DNA of 64,000 nucleotides from Peribacillus faecalis (GCF_014712675.1 NZ_JACXSI010000009.1:1-64000), one strand, 5' to 3'; numbered from the stretch's first letter, positions 1 to 7,536 are shown. A program made the numbers and translations. The notes: a model not told the origin generated them from the sequence alone.

Positions 1-104
1 CAGATTCCGCGTCACCACGGACACCCTTGCGTTAAGCTAACTGTTACTTCTGCCTTCACAGCTCGGGACTTTCACCCTATAGATTGCACCCATGCCGGGC
101 GCAC
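1..104 (-). mobile_element. Group IIC intron, 5' end (cut by window edge)
   Basis: Read on the minus strand from 104 downwards, the sequence starts GTGCGCCCGGCATGGGTGCA and continues with GGGTGAAAGTCCC, GGCAGAAGTAACAGTTAGC and AACGCAAGGGTGTCCGTGG. I recognise this as the 5' end (domain I) of group II introns of the Oceanobacillus/Bacillus IIC type. The rest, including any reverse transcriptase/maturase, lies outside the window. The intron begins a few bases after the T-run of the cotJ terminator, which is the insertion preference known for class C introns. Class C rests on memory of the family sequence plus this site. Confidence 0.85.
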
Positions 105-141
105 TTAAAAAGGAGCTTGCTACATTTTGTAACAGACTCCT
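105..141 (-). terminator. Rho-independent terminator of the cotJ operon; intron target
   Basis: Minus strand: GGAG-stem with one mismatch and two G-U pairs, AAAAT loop, matching CTCC arm, then TTTTT. It lies about 20 bp downstream of the cotJC stop and is followed at once by the intron 5' end. Confidence 0.75.
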
Positions 142-160
142 TTTACATGACATTCCTAAT

Positions 161-730
161 TTAAAAAAATTTCTTTTTCCCCTGATCCTCCTTCAATATT
201 TCTACAGCTTCTCGGAATCGCTGCGAATGAATGATTTCCCGTTCTCTGAGGAAGCGGAGCGAATCATTCAGATCCGGATCATCTGACATATCGATAATCC
301 ATTGATATGTGGCCCTAGCTTTTTCTTCAGCAGCAATATCCTCATACAAATCAGCAATCGGATCGCCTTTTGCTTGGATATAAGCAGCTGTAAAAGGTAC
401 ACCGGCAGAATTATGATAAAATAGCGCAGAGTCATGCGCAGCATAATGCGCATCTAATCCTGCATCACGCATTTGCTGTGGTGTGGCGTCTTTTGTTAAT
501 TTATAAATCATTGTAGCAATCATTTCCAAATGAGCGAACTCTTCAGTGGAAATATCTGTAAGCAAACCAATTACACTGTCAGGAATGGTATACCTTTGAT
601 TCATATATCTTAATGCAGCCGCTAATTCGCCATCTGCCCCTCCATATTGTTCTACTAAATACTTTGCGAGTGTTGGGTTGCATGTACTTACCTTTACCGG
701 ATACTGCAGCTTTTTTTCATATATCCACAT
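161..730 (-). CDS. cotJC: Spore coat protein CotJC, manganese-catalase family
   Basis: 189 aa, full length for CotJC. The family is related to manganese catalase and forms part of the inner spore coat. Ferritin-like metal ligands are visible: a TEEFAHLEM motif (about residues 63-71), AAEEKARATY (about 134-143) and REIIHSQRF (about 165-173). It is the last gene of a three-gene operon, 12 bp behind cotJB, and ends just before an intrinsic terminator. Identity is secure from length, motifs and neighbours. Catalase activity is an inference from the family. Confidence 0.95.
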   Translation of the reverse strand: MWIYEKKLQYPVKVSTCNPTLAKYLVEQYGGADGELAAALRYMNQRYTIPDSVIGLLTDISTEEFAHLEMIATMIYKLTKDATPQQMRDAGLDAHYAAHDSALFYHNSAGVPFTAAYIQAKGDPIADLYEDIAAEEKARATYQWIIDMSDDPDLNDSLRFLREREIIHSQRFREAVEILKEDQGKKKFF

Positions 731-742
731 ACGCTTTCCCTC

Positions 743-1006
743 CTATACTTGCCAAGGCCAAGGTGAACTGTGCCAGGACCATTTGCTGTCGGCGTAGCTG
801 TTTCCGTATTGCTGTAACGGACCGAATTTTGATTCGAATTGATACCTGAGTTTTAGTCTTTTCTCGACGTTCTCATTAAACTGCGCAATCACTTGCTGAT
901 CTCCGGGATGGGTATCTAAATACAGTGTTAATTCCACAAGTAAAAAGTCGACAGCTTGAAGCTCTTCCAGAAGCTGATAATACTCCGGCGGCAATGATTT
1001 GGTCAT
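743..1006 (-). CDS. cotJB: Spore coat protein CotJB
   Basis: 87 aa, a small soluble protein of the CotJB family. It has an amphipathic helical N-terminal half (LEELQAVDFLLVELTLYLDTHP) and a Trp-rich C-terminus ending WHSSPWPWQV. Its start codon overlaps the cotJA stop by four bases (ATGA), which indicates translational coupling. In Bacillus subtilis the product is needed with CotJA and CotJC for coat assembly. No catalytic motif is seen. Confidence 0.93.
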   Translation of the reverse strand: MTKSLPPEYYQLLEELQAVDFLLVELTLYLDTHPGDQQVIAQFNENVEKRLKLRYQFESKFGPLQQYGNSYADSKWSWHSSPWPWQV

Positions 1007-1242
1007 TTCCTCACCTGCTTTTTGTACGGATTTTCATAATAATCATAAAAAGCAGGCCAAAGTGTACCTTTCTGTAAAGCTTCTTTTGCAGAAAATTGCT
1101 CTAAATTTGGCGGCTGGAATCCCATATATAAGTTAGGTGGAGTGCGATAATACTTTTTGCCGATCGGCGGACAAGGATCGAAGTCGCTGTGAAACGGAGT
1201 ATAAGACTTAATTTGCGTATAGCGAATCGCTTTGTTGCTCAT
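1003..1242 (-). CDS. cotJA: Spore coat-associated protein CotJA
   Basis: 79 aa, Pro/Tyr-rich (FDPCPPIGKKYYRTPPNLYM), typical of CotJA. It is the first gene of cotJABC. The start is supported by a GAGGTGGT ribosome site about 7 bases upstream. A sigma-E-like promoter at 1277-1304 fits the known mother-cell expression of cotJ. The GAGGTGG motif is one arm of an 11-bp inverted repeat whose other arm is in the promoter. Confidence 0.93.
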   Translation of the reverse strand: MSNKAIRYTQIKSYTPFHSDFDPCPPIGKKYYRTPPNLYMGFQPPNLEQFSAKEALQKGTLWPAFYDYYENPYKKQVRK

Positions 1243-1247
1243 AGAAG

Positions 1248-1292
1248 CACCACCTCATGTATTTATTCACAAAACAAGTATATGAGGTGGTG
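1248..1292. repeat. 11-bp inverted repeat across cotJA promoter and RBS
   Basis: CACCACCTCAT (1248-1258) and ATGAGGTGGTG (1282-1292) are perfect reverse complements 23 bp apart. One arm holds the cotJA ribosome site, the other overlaps the likely -10. This could be a regulator site or chance reuse of an RBS-like string. Confidence 0.6.
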
Positions 1293-1304
1293 GTAAGAAT
1301 ATGA
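1277..1304 (-). promoter_or_regulatory. Sigma-E-like promoter of cotJABC
   Basis: Minus strand: TCATATT, 13 bp, CATATACT, resembling the sigma-E pattern KMATATT/CATACAHT. It lies about 35-60 bp upstream of cotJA. cotJ is known to be sigma-E dependent in B. subtilis; the match here is imperfect and the spacing is slightly short. Confidence 0.5.
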
Positions 1305-1386
1305 GTAATTATCTGAAATTCAGCCGATTGAATGGGATATGTATTAGGGGGATTTTTTAATCAATGAGGTTGTTTGAGGTTTAATA

Positions 1387-1422
1387 ATAAATAGCTGATT
1401 GCGATTGCAGTCAGCTATTTTT
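1387..1422 (-). terminator. Bidirectional terminator at the left end of the lasso cluster
   Basis: AATAGCTGA and TCAGCTATT arms enclose TTGCGATTGCAG, with T-rich tracts on both sides. It directly follows the last gene of the cluster. Its core is almost identical to the terminator at 42454-42482 at the other end. Confidence 0.7.
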
Positions 1423-2059
1423 ATAGTTTGATTCGGCACTTATTAAAAAGCTTCTTCCATTCAAAAAAATGGAAGTATGTTTTAGTAAAATATTTTATAT
1501 TTGTAGAAGTATGGCACATTGCAAGTAATTGTTTTACCTTGGATGTATTATTCATAATGGCTTCTATATCTAGTACAACAGGAATTAAAACTGTAGTATC
1601 TGCTAATTGTTCTTCCCCTATTTGCTTAACAGAAAGTCCAAAGAGTATACGAACCATGCGATAAAATTTCTTTTCCATTAAAGCTATATAATACTTCGGT
1701 TTGTTTTCTAAAGCATGCTGGTGAAATATAGGGAAGAATTGCACAAAAAGACCTTTACTTTGGTAATCTTTATGAATACATATTTTGTCTACCTCCCAGA
1801 CCCGTCCTTCGTTTGAAGTTATTTCCGGAAAGGAACTAAATGAATAATGCCTTTCAACAGTACTCTCTGGATTGTTAGGGCTATATGGTACAAACTCAAC
1901 TGTTCCAATGGCCTTCGTACTGTCTTCGGGATGCATCATCAGATAACGAATCCCGCTTTTTGTGTAAGGATCATTATACCAATTATTTTTCTCACAAAAA
2001 TATTCCCAAGTTTGTTCGAATTGTTTTTGTTGTTTTTGGGTTTTTACGATTTCAAACAT
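1421..2059 (-). CDS. GNAT-like acyltransferase, last gene of the lasso cluster
   Basis: 212 aa. The middle (about residues 65-135) has a GNAT or autoinducer-synthase-like pattern: GRVWEVDKICIHKDYQSKGL followed by a long helix and YYIALMEKKFYRMVRILFG. The acyl-CoA loop Q/RxxGxG is degenerate here (QSKGL). ATG 2059 has a GGAGAG ribosome site. It lies downstream of precursors A2 and A3 behind a terminator, so it is expressed by read-through or from a weak promoter of its own. A tailoring role, such as acylation of a lasso peptide, is possible from context but unproven. It could equally be an unrelated GNAT. Confidence 0.6.
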   Translation of the reverse strand: MFEIVKTQKQQKQFEQTWEYFCEKNNWYNDPYTKSGIRYLMMHPEDSTKAIGTVEFVPYSPNNPESTVERHYSFSSFPEITSNEGRVWEVDKICIHKDYQSKGLFVQFFPIFHQHALENKPKYYIALMEKKFYRMVRILFGLSVKQIGEEQLADTTVLIPVVLDIEAIMNNTSKVKQLLAMCHTSTNIKYFTKTYFHFFEWKKLFNKCRIKL

Positions 2060-2092
2060 ATTCTGTCTCTCCTCTATTAAATGCTAAGTAAA

Positions 2093-2132
2093 AAACTATT
2101 ATCCATTGAAAATGAAGGATAATAGTTTTTTT
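2093..2132 (-). terminator. Terminator after lasso precursor A3
   Basis: AACTATTATCC and GGATAATAGTT arms with T-runs on both strands. It lies between the A3 stop and the GNAT gene and probably limits expression of the latter. Confidence 0.8.
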
Positions 2133-2138
2133 ATAAAA

Positions 2139-2327
2139 TTATGACTCTGTTGGATATACTGGATCAGTAGGGGTAGGATCAGGACAGTTACCAGGTCCAT
2201 GATGACTATGACCCTTATTACATTTGTGCTTACCTCCTCCACCTCCACTACCACTACCACCACTGATACCTTTTAGTGTCATACGAACATCTAATACTTC
2301 TAATTCAGGCTTTATCCAATTTAACAT
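2139..2327 (-). CDS. Lasso-type precursor A3, non-canonical Gly/His-rich core
   Basis: 62 aa. The leader (residues 1-18) carries WIKPELEVLDVRMTL, the paeninodin-family leader pattern with WxxPxL and the near-terminal Thr before the cut. After MTL the core would start K-G-I-S and run through GGSGSGGGGG, KHKCNKGHSHHGPGNC, PDPTPTD and PVYPTES. There is no Asp or Glu at core positions 7-9, so a lasso macrolactam cannot form in the usual way. The first acid is near core residue 32. It has two Cys, several His and a C-terminal Glu-Ser like A1. The RBS AAGGAG is well placed. The leader assignment is firm; the product is unknown. Confidence 0.8.
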   Translation of the reverse strand: MLNWIKPELEVLDVRMTLKGISGGSGSGGGGGKHKCNKGHSHHGPGNCPDPTPTDPVYPTES

Positions 2328-2376
2328 ACATCCAATCTCCTTCCAGATTAATTAAATATAGATGAGGATTAGAGGA

Positions 2377-2562
2377 TTAACTATCAAAACTATTACTATT
2401 ACATTTTTTAGGTTGATTTCCTGAAGGATTGCATCCAGGTATTCCACCATAATTAGGGTTTCCTGGATCTCCGTTTTCTTTTGGGGCATGTCCTTTTTTC
2501 ATGGTCATGGAAATATCCAAAATTTCCAAATTTGGTTTCTTCCATTGAATTTGAGTAATCAT
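2377..2562 (-). CDS. Lasso-type precursor A2 with two Cys
   Basis: 61 aa from the ATG at 2562, chosen because AAAGGAGGG stands 6 bases upstream; a longer frame to 2598 is less likely. The leader WKKPNLEILDISMTM matches A1 and A3. If cut after MTM, as Thr at -2 predicts, Lys1 could close on Glu8 to give an 8-residue ring. If cut two residues later, Gly1 would face Asp9. The tail has two Cys and ends FDS, so the C-terminal Ser is conserved as a possible target of the cluster kinase. An unusual first core residue (Lys) makes ring formation uncertain. Confidence 0.8.
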   Translation of the reverse strand: MITQIQWKKPNLEILDISMTMKKGHAPKENGDPGNPNYGGIPGCNPSGNQPKKCNSNSFDS

Positions 2563-2638
2563 TTTAATCCCTCCTTTTATTTTGAATGTTAATTCCAATA
2601 ATAGTAATAAAAAATTTGTTCACCTCCCTTCTTAAAAA

Positions 2639-4435
2639 CTATTGAAGTACTTCCATTTGCTTTCCAAGAAGTTTATGAAAGACTTTATTTTTTTCTTTTG
2701 ATAGCTGAATAAATCCACCTTGTTGGACTACTTTCCCATCTTCAAGTACGAGTACTTGATCAGCGTTACGAATAGTTGAAAACCGATGCGCGATTACGAT
2801 GATGGTCATTTGCCCTTTTAATCGATCAATAGCTTCTTGTATTTTTGCTTCGCTTTCTGTATCAAGGGAACTTGTAGCTTCATCAAGTACTAGTATTGCT
2901 GGTTTTCTTAAGATGGCTCTAGCTAAGACAATCCTTTGTCGTTCTCCCCCTGAAAGCTTAATTCCACGATCACCGATAAAGGTGTCTAAACCATTCGGCA
3001 ACTTTTGAACAAACTCAGCAGCTGAAGCAAAGGCTAACGCTTCCCACATTTCTTGTTCAGTAGCATTAGCCTCTACCAATAATAAATTCTCTCGAATACT
3101 GGCGTTAAATAAAAAAGGTTCTTGTGGTACGTAGCTTAAAGAGCTTCTTAATGACAATAAATTCTCATCTGATAATGGCTGCCCATCAATCAAAATAATA
3201 CCTTCTTCTGGTTTATTTAGACCCATGAGTAAATCAATTAATGTGCTCTTACCGGCACCAGAACGACCAACAATAGCTGTCATCTGATTGGCTGGAATTG
3301 TAATGTTTATATTTTGAAGTGCATAACGATCTTCGCTAGTGTTGTAACGAAATGAAACTTGCTGGCATTGGATTTCATTTTTAATCTGTAATTTCGGGAT
3401 TTTTTCATCTTCTTTAGGTTGAAACTCTTTATATTTCTTACATTCCAGTTGAAATTGTTTTACAGCGTTAAATGAAGGTAGAGTTGTCGCAATTTGCTCC
3501 AATGACCCTTGTATACCTGCTACACGAGGCCAAAGACGAGCAAAGATGATAATGATTAACATTAGTTGACCCGCTTGTGCTTTAAACATATTTAAGGAAA
3601 TGAAAATAAATAGTGCAATAAAAAGTGCTGAAGCTGTTTTGTAGTAAAATTGAGAGGTAGTTCGTAATTTCATATAATTGTATTGTTCTTTTTCAATTTT
3701 TCTTGTGATGTCATCAAACCATTCTAAACGAGATTTTTCGAGAGAATTACTCTTTATATCTTTTATACCATTCATTTGATCCGTTATTCCTGCAAAAAAA
3801 TCCCTACCTAAATGAAAATTTGTATTACCAAGCTCCAAAGATTTCTTTAAAAATTTTCGATTTAGAAAGACAAGTAGGACTCCGCTCAACAACACAAAAG
3901 TAGTAATGGTTGGAGAAAGCCAAAATGCTATGCCTACTTGAATGATGGTGAAGATGAGAGAAGCGATGAACTGTAAAAAGGCATTTGTTCCTCCTGTCGT
4001 TTTTGCGATTTCTCCCATAATAAGGTTAATTAGATCTGATTTGCGATTTTTGACGAAAAACTCCCATTTTGTGAACATAAGGTTTTTATAGGTTTCAGCT
4101 CGAAATGTACGCAAAAAACCATTTTGAATAACAGCATTTTGCATAACAATTTTCCGATCAATTAGGTTATATCCGACTACAACCATAAAATAAATGAATA
4201 AAATAATTGGTATAGAAATAGAGGTAGGAATGTCTTCAATAAAGCTTAAAAATCTTAAATAGGAACTATTTTCAATACCGAAATCTACCATTCCAGTCAT
4301 GCTAATCATTGGGATTAAAAGTAAGACTCCAACCCCTTCTAATACACCGACAAAAGTCATGGCTAATATGGTCGCATATAATTTTTTACCTGCATAGGCT
4401 TGAATTTGTTTAACGAAATATATAATATCTTTCAC
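2639..4435 (-). CDS. Lasso peptide exporter D, ABC transporter (membrane + ATPase)
   Basis: 598 aa. An N-terminal six-helix membrane domain (about residues 20-330) is fused to an ATPase. Walker A GRSGAGKST is at about 390-398, LSGGERQR at about 495-502 and Walker B ILVLDEAT at about 515-522. It probably exports the mature lasso peptide and gives self-protection, as D proteins do in paeninodin-like clusters. Start is GTG 4435 with GGAGG upstream. It sits between B2 and precursors A2/A3. A 56-residue relic of a paralogue lies at 6076-6242. Confidence 0.9.
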   Translation of the reverse strand: MKDIIYFVKQIQAYAGKKLYATILAMTFVGVLEGVGVLLLIPMISMTGMVDFGIENSSYLRFLSFIEDIPTSISIPIILFIYFMVVVGYNLIDRKIVMQNAVIQNGFLRTFRAETYKNLMFTKWEFFVKNRKSDLINLIMGEIAKTTGGTNAFLQFIASLIFTIIQVGIAFWLSPTITTFVLLSGVLLVFLNRKFLKKSLELGNTNFHLGRDFFAGITDQMNGIKDIKSNSLEKSRLEWFDDITRKIEKEQYNYMKLRTTSQFYYKTASALFIALFIFISLNMFKAQAGQLMLIIIIFARLWPRVAGIQGSLEQIATTLPSFNAVKQFQLECKKYKEFQPKEDEKIPKLQIKNEIQCQQVSFRYNTSEDRYALQNINITIPANQMTAIVGRSGAGKSTLIDLLMGLNKPEEGIILIDGQPLSDENLLSLRSSLSYVPQEPFLFNASIRENLLLVEANATEQEMWEALAFASAAEFVQKLPNGLDTFIGDRGIKLSGGERQRIVLARAILRKPAILVLDEATSSLDTESEAKIQEAIDRLKGQMTIIVIAHRFSTIRNADQVLVLEDGKVVQQGGFIQLSKEKNKVFHKLLGKQMEVLQ

Positions 4436-4470
4436 TTTGACCTCCTAGGCTGGATCATGATAATAGCGGC

Positions 4471-4905
4471 TTAAATATTTTTCGCGAATGTTGCGACAAC
4501 TGTAAACTTATGTTTTCCTTCCGTTCCAGAAACATAGTAATTGCCGCTCCTTAGCCAAGCGTGTGCCACTAATCCTGTTTCGTCCTTAGCCGTTCCTAAG
4601 TAGAGTGTACTTTCAATACCTCTTCTTTCTAGCATTTTCATACCTGCAACTGCCTTAACTAAGCATTCGCTTTCCCAAAATGTATATCGGCTCATTAGAT
4701 ATAAAGCACTAGATATTTTTTGAGCTATTGCTCTTTTCTCCGCTGTTAATTCCTGTTTTGTTTCTTTCATATGGTTTCCTAGAACTGGTGCCATTTTAGA
4801 AAACTGCGTTGTTTTTTTGTAGCGAGCCCATGCTAATAAAAGGTAGGCCTCTATTAACATACTCTTATCCTTGTACTTTAAAAAGGTGATCATTTTATTA
4901 ATCAT
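4471..4905 (-). CDS. Lasso leader peptidase B2 (transglutaminase-like)
   Basis: 144 aa from ATG 4905, which has GGAG 9 bases upstream; a TTG at 4920 is the alternative. The motif FWESECLVKAVAGMKML (Cys about 81) and GLVAHAWLRSGNYYVSG (His about 115) are the catalytic Cys and His regions of B2 proteases. These cut the leader off the precursor together with B1. The usual partner B1 is not adjacent: it lies about 37 kb away at 41892-42185. B2 directly follows K. Confidence 0.9.
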   Translation of the reverse strand: MINKMITFLKYKDKSMLIEAYLLLAWARYKKTTQFSKMAPVLGNHMKETKQELTAEKRAIAQKISSALYLMSRYTFWESECLVKAVAGMKMLERRGIESTLYLGTAKDETGLVAHAWLRSGNYYVSGTEGKHKFTVVATFAKNI

Positions 4906-4923
4906 ATACTTCAACTCCAAGAT

Positions 4924-5868
4924 TTAAGTTGTAACAGTCTCTATTCCCATAACAGATTTGATTAAATCAACAAGTTCATAAGCAGAAAAATACGATGTAG
5001 GTCTTTCTACACGAAATATAGGGACTTTATTCGCCACTTTAGCAGATTCAGAAAAATGCCATTCAATTTGATTCATCCCATTTAAAAAGAAATTTCGATA
5101 AGTATGTTCATATAGCAGTGGGAATCGTTGCATTTTATCTATATTGGATAAAACTATCTGTTCATGATCCACTTTAACTAGCTCGATTATTCCGAATAAA
5201 GCAATCGGTTGATCATGGAATTGATTTGTAACAGGTATAGTATATTTATTTTCACGGTTGAATATTGGTCGTAGATTTGAATGGTCCATAGCAAATCCAT
5301 TTAAACTTTCAATCCATAACTTTTGCTGCGGATAGGCTGGAATAATCATAGGGGTATTATCTTCTGTGAATTTAATTGGAATAACGTCATCACTTAGCAA
5401 TAAAGCTCCTTTTTGGATAAAGGCTGAGGCAAGTGTTGATTTACCTGCTCCCGAATGTCCAACGATTGCGTAGGCTTTACCTTCGACAAATATGGCGCTT
5501 CCATGCAATGGCAATACTCTCCTTTGCATTAAAATAGCTCCCATACATGTACCTAATACATATAAACGAATTTGATCATTATTTGCATTTGCATATGGTG
5601 AAACAATAATTTCTTTACCTTTACTAATAGAAAAGATGGCTACATCAGGTATATGAAATAGACACAAATCCTCATTTATATAAAAGTAAGTGTTCTCTTT
5701 TAAGTATGTATTTTTGATTGCCGTCAAATCACCAAATGTAATTGTTACATCTTCTTGGTTAATACAATCTTTTATTGGTATTAATTCTAGAAGTGGTAAT
5801 ACACTGTTAATTGTTAAACCAAACGCTTTATAATAATTAGTAATATTTTCGTAGTTTTTGTTAGACAT
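4924..5868 (-). CDS. HPr-kinase-like lasso peptide kinase K
   Basis: 314 aa. P-loop GHSGAGKST at about residues 137-145 and LLSDDVIPI shortly after, as in HPr kinase/phosphorylase C-terminal domains. In paeninodin-type clusters the homologous enzyme phosphorylates the C-terminal Ser of the lasso precursor. All three precursors here end in acid-Ser (ES, DS, ES), which fits this role. It is the first gene of a K-B2-D-A2-A3 transcript, with its own promoter (5917-5945) and an inverted-repeat operator (5894-5909). Confidence 0.88.
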   Translation of the reverse strand: MSNKNYENITNYYKAFGLTINSVLPLLELIPIKDCINQEDVTITFGDLTAIKNTYLKENTYFYINEDLCLFHIPDVAIFSISKGKEIIVSPYANANNDQIRLYVLGTCMGAILMQRRVLPLHGSAIFVEGKAYAIVGHSGAGKSTLASAFIQKGALLLSDDVIPIKFTEDNTPMIIPAYPQQKLWIESLNGFAMDHSNLRPIFNRENKYTIPVTNQFHDQPIALFGIIELVKVDHEQIVLSNIDKMQRFPLLYEHTYRNFFLNGMNQIEWHFSESAKVANKVPIFRVERPTSYFSAYELVDLIKSVMGIETVTT

Positions 5869-5893
5869 ATAGGTTTAAATCCCCCTTATCACT

Positions 5894-5909
5894 GTTCTTT
5901 ATAGAGAAC
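5894..5909. promoter_or_regulatory. SinR-like operator at the lasso K promoter
   Basis: GTTCTTTATAGAGAAC: GTTC-N8-GAAC inverted repeat made of GTTCTTT and (on the other strand) GTTCTCT, both fitting the SinR half-site GTTCTYT. It starts 7 bp downstream of the -10, so it overlaps the transcription start. Same element at 9660-9675 and 42260-42275. Confidence 0.65.
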
Positions 5910-5916
5910 TATAGAC

Positions 5917-5945
5917 ATCTTAGTTTATTTTTCATATAGCGTCAA
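5917..5945 (-). promoter_or_regulatory. Sigma-A promoter of the K-B2-D-A2-A3 unit
   Basis: Minus strand: TTGACG, 17 bp, TAAGAT. It lies about 50 bp upstream of the K start. Confidence 0.65.
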
Positions 5946-5965
5946 TATTTAACATTATAAATAAT

Positions 5966-6022
5966 AAATAAAACCGCACCCAATGATACTAATTATCTAG
6001 TTAGTTATCATTGGGTGCAGTT
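5966..6022 (-). terminator. Terminator after the C-A1-N unit
   Basis: Long hairpin with TGCACCCAATGATA and TATCATTGGGTGCGG arms followed on the minus strand by TTTTATTT. It separates the C-A1-N transcript from the K promoter. Confidence 0.8.
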
Positions 6023-6075
6023 CTTCATGGGGATTTTGCTCCTGTAGCGCAAAAATAACACTATTTAAAGTATTG

Positions 6076-6242
6076 TTATTCATTGTCATATTTTAAAATA
6101 CCAAAATCAACAATGTAGCTCATACTGATCATTAGAACCAATCCCCCCAGCAATCCAACAATCATCATTCCACGAATATTCAAATATGACTGAAACCCAG
6201 CGAATGATTGAATTTGCTTTAAAAGTAGAAAATCTCTTTCAA
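6076..6242 (-). pseudogene. Relic of a second lasso exporter (N-terminus of D)
   Basis: Starting 12 bp after the N stop, the reading TTG-AAA-GAG-ATT-TTC-TAC-TTT parallels the start of intact D (MKDIIYF). Loss of one T then puts the frame off, and the shifted frame continues KQIQSFAGFQSYLNIRG and ends VDFGILKYDNE. Intact D has KQIQAYAGKKLYATILA and VDFGIENSS at the same places. Only about 56 codons remain, with a short internal loss; everything after is gone. It indicates that an exporter once followed N and was deleted, leaving the D copy at 2639-4435. Confidence 0.8.
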
Positions 6243-6254
6243 GTGAATTTCCGC

Positions 6255-7421
6255 CTACGATAGAATAGGCTTTTTCACCTTTCTCCATGCCCATAGGAAC
6301 GGTCGTAAAGGGAAATAGAGAAAGTGCATTTTTTTTGGTAAAGGTAAAACTTCCGCATCCTCTGGAAATGGATAAAATAAGCTGCATAAATAAAGTAATT
6401 TTTGATGAGAGGACATTAATGAAATGGAGTGCCTTTTATGGTACTCAGCAACTTCCTCCGGCAAAGGTAATGTGTGCAAATTAACCATTCTTTCTAAATA
6501 AAATATGGCTTCTTGAGCTAATTCATAAGATTTTCGGCTATTTACAACTCTTTTCATTTCATTAGTTATTTTCACACCCAATAATTGATTGACTAAGATT
6601 AACGCTTGACCAGCAATATGAAGATGATGATTATTTTTACATAGTCTATATACTAACTCCCAATCTAACAGTTGCTTTACAATCTGTTGAATATCATCTA
6701 ACCAGCGTAATCGTGACCAGCCATGTCTTGATCCATGAATAATAAGATAATGGAATAAGTCCTCTTTTCCTAAATAATAAACTGATGAACCCATAGCTTT
6801 ACTTTCTCTTTTTCTATTCCAGAGGTCACAAAAACTTGTTTCCTTTCCTGGTCCAGGATGTAGACGCCAATGGATTTCTAATTTTATCTGTTTATGAGGA
6901 TGAAAATACGTCACATGATGATGTCTAAAACGCCAATCATTGAGCACTGTTTCGATATAATCGTCTTTCTCATATCCTTGTTCTATTAATATTTTTTCTG
7001 TCTCATTTAATCGATCAATGGGGATTAAAAAGTCTAAATCACTTGAGGTACGAAGTGAAATGTCTCCATATAAATCTTGAGCAACTACTGGTCCTTTTAG
7101 AAAGAGAGTTTTAATATCCTTTTCATCTAGTAATTTATGAATTAGGGCCATTTCCCCGCTTAGTTTAAGCATTTGCAATGTATTTCTTTTATAAAGGAAT
7201 GATAGCTTTTCTTTGACGGTCAAAGGTATTTTTGATGATTCAATATCTTTAATTTTAAAATAAATACGTGGAAATAACCGATGGTGTATTGCGTAGGATA
7301 AAAAAATGTCCCAATCAATATTTATACTTATTGTCTGAGACGATATTGACTCTTCTTTTATTATATCAAGCATTAATCTAACTTCTTTAGGTATCTCTTG
7401 TAATTGAAGGCTTTTTACCAT
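6255..7421 (-). CDS. Nucleotidyltransferase-family protein N of the lasso cluster
   Basis: 388 aa, in the large NTP-transferase family often found beside lasso genes. The motif GDISLRTSSDLDFLIP (about residues 119-134) gives the paired Asp of a nucleotidyltransferase active site. Further conserved parts are EIHWRLHPGPGKE and GSRHGWSRLRWLDDI. Its job in lasso clusters is not settled; tailoring or adding nucleotidyl groups is the usual guess. Start ATG 7421 has AAAGGAG upstream. It is preceded by a hairpin after A1 that may lower its expression relative to the precursor. Confidence 0.82.
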   Translation of the reverse strand: MVKSLQLQEIPKEVRLMLDIIKEESISSQTISINIDWDIFLSYAIHHRLFPRIYFKIKDIESSKIPLTVKEKLSFLYKRNTLQMLKLSGEMALIHKLLDEKDIKTLFLKGPVVAQDLYGDISLRTSSDLDFLIPIDRLNETEKILIEQGYEKDDYIETVLNDWRFRHHHVTYFHPHKQIKLEIHWRLHPGPGKETSFCDLWNRKRESKAMGSSVYYLGKEDLFHYLIIHGSRHGWSRLRWLDDIQQIVKQLLDWELVYRLCKNNHHLHIAGQALILVNQLLGVKITNEMKRVVNSRKSYELAQEAIFYLERMVNLHTLPLPEEVAEYHKRHSISLMSSHQKLLYLCSLFYPFPEDAEVLPLPKKMHFLYFPLRPFLWAWRKVKKPILS

Positions 7422-7502
7422 TTTGTTCTCCTTTAGTAAAATTTAGATATGTATGTGAGAAAATAAATTCTGTATTGCTGGAAATTTAATCACAATAAAG
7501 CA

Positions 7503-7536
7503 TTAGCCTGATTCTATTGAGTAGAAATCAGGCTAA
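7503..7536 (-). terminator. Hairpin between precursor A1 and N (partial terminator)
   Basis: TTAGCCTGATT and AATCAGGCTAA perfect arms with a short loop; the following tract is only moderately T-rich. Such hairpins behind RiPP precursor genes often let precursor mRNA exceed that of the enzymes; that function is inferred. Confidence 0.6.

Noticed and set aside
6076-6387. 103-codon frame overlapping the end of N as an independent gene
   Set aside because: Its first half is N read in another frame; only the second half has meaning, as a relic of the D transporter.
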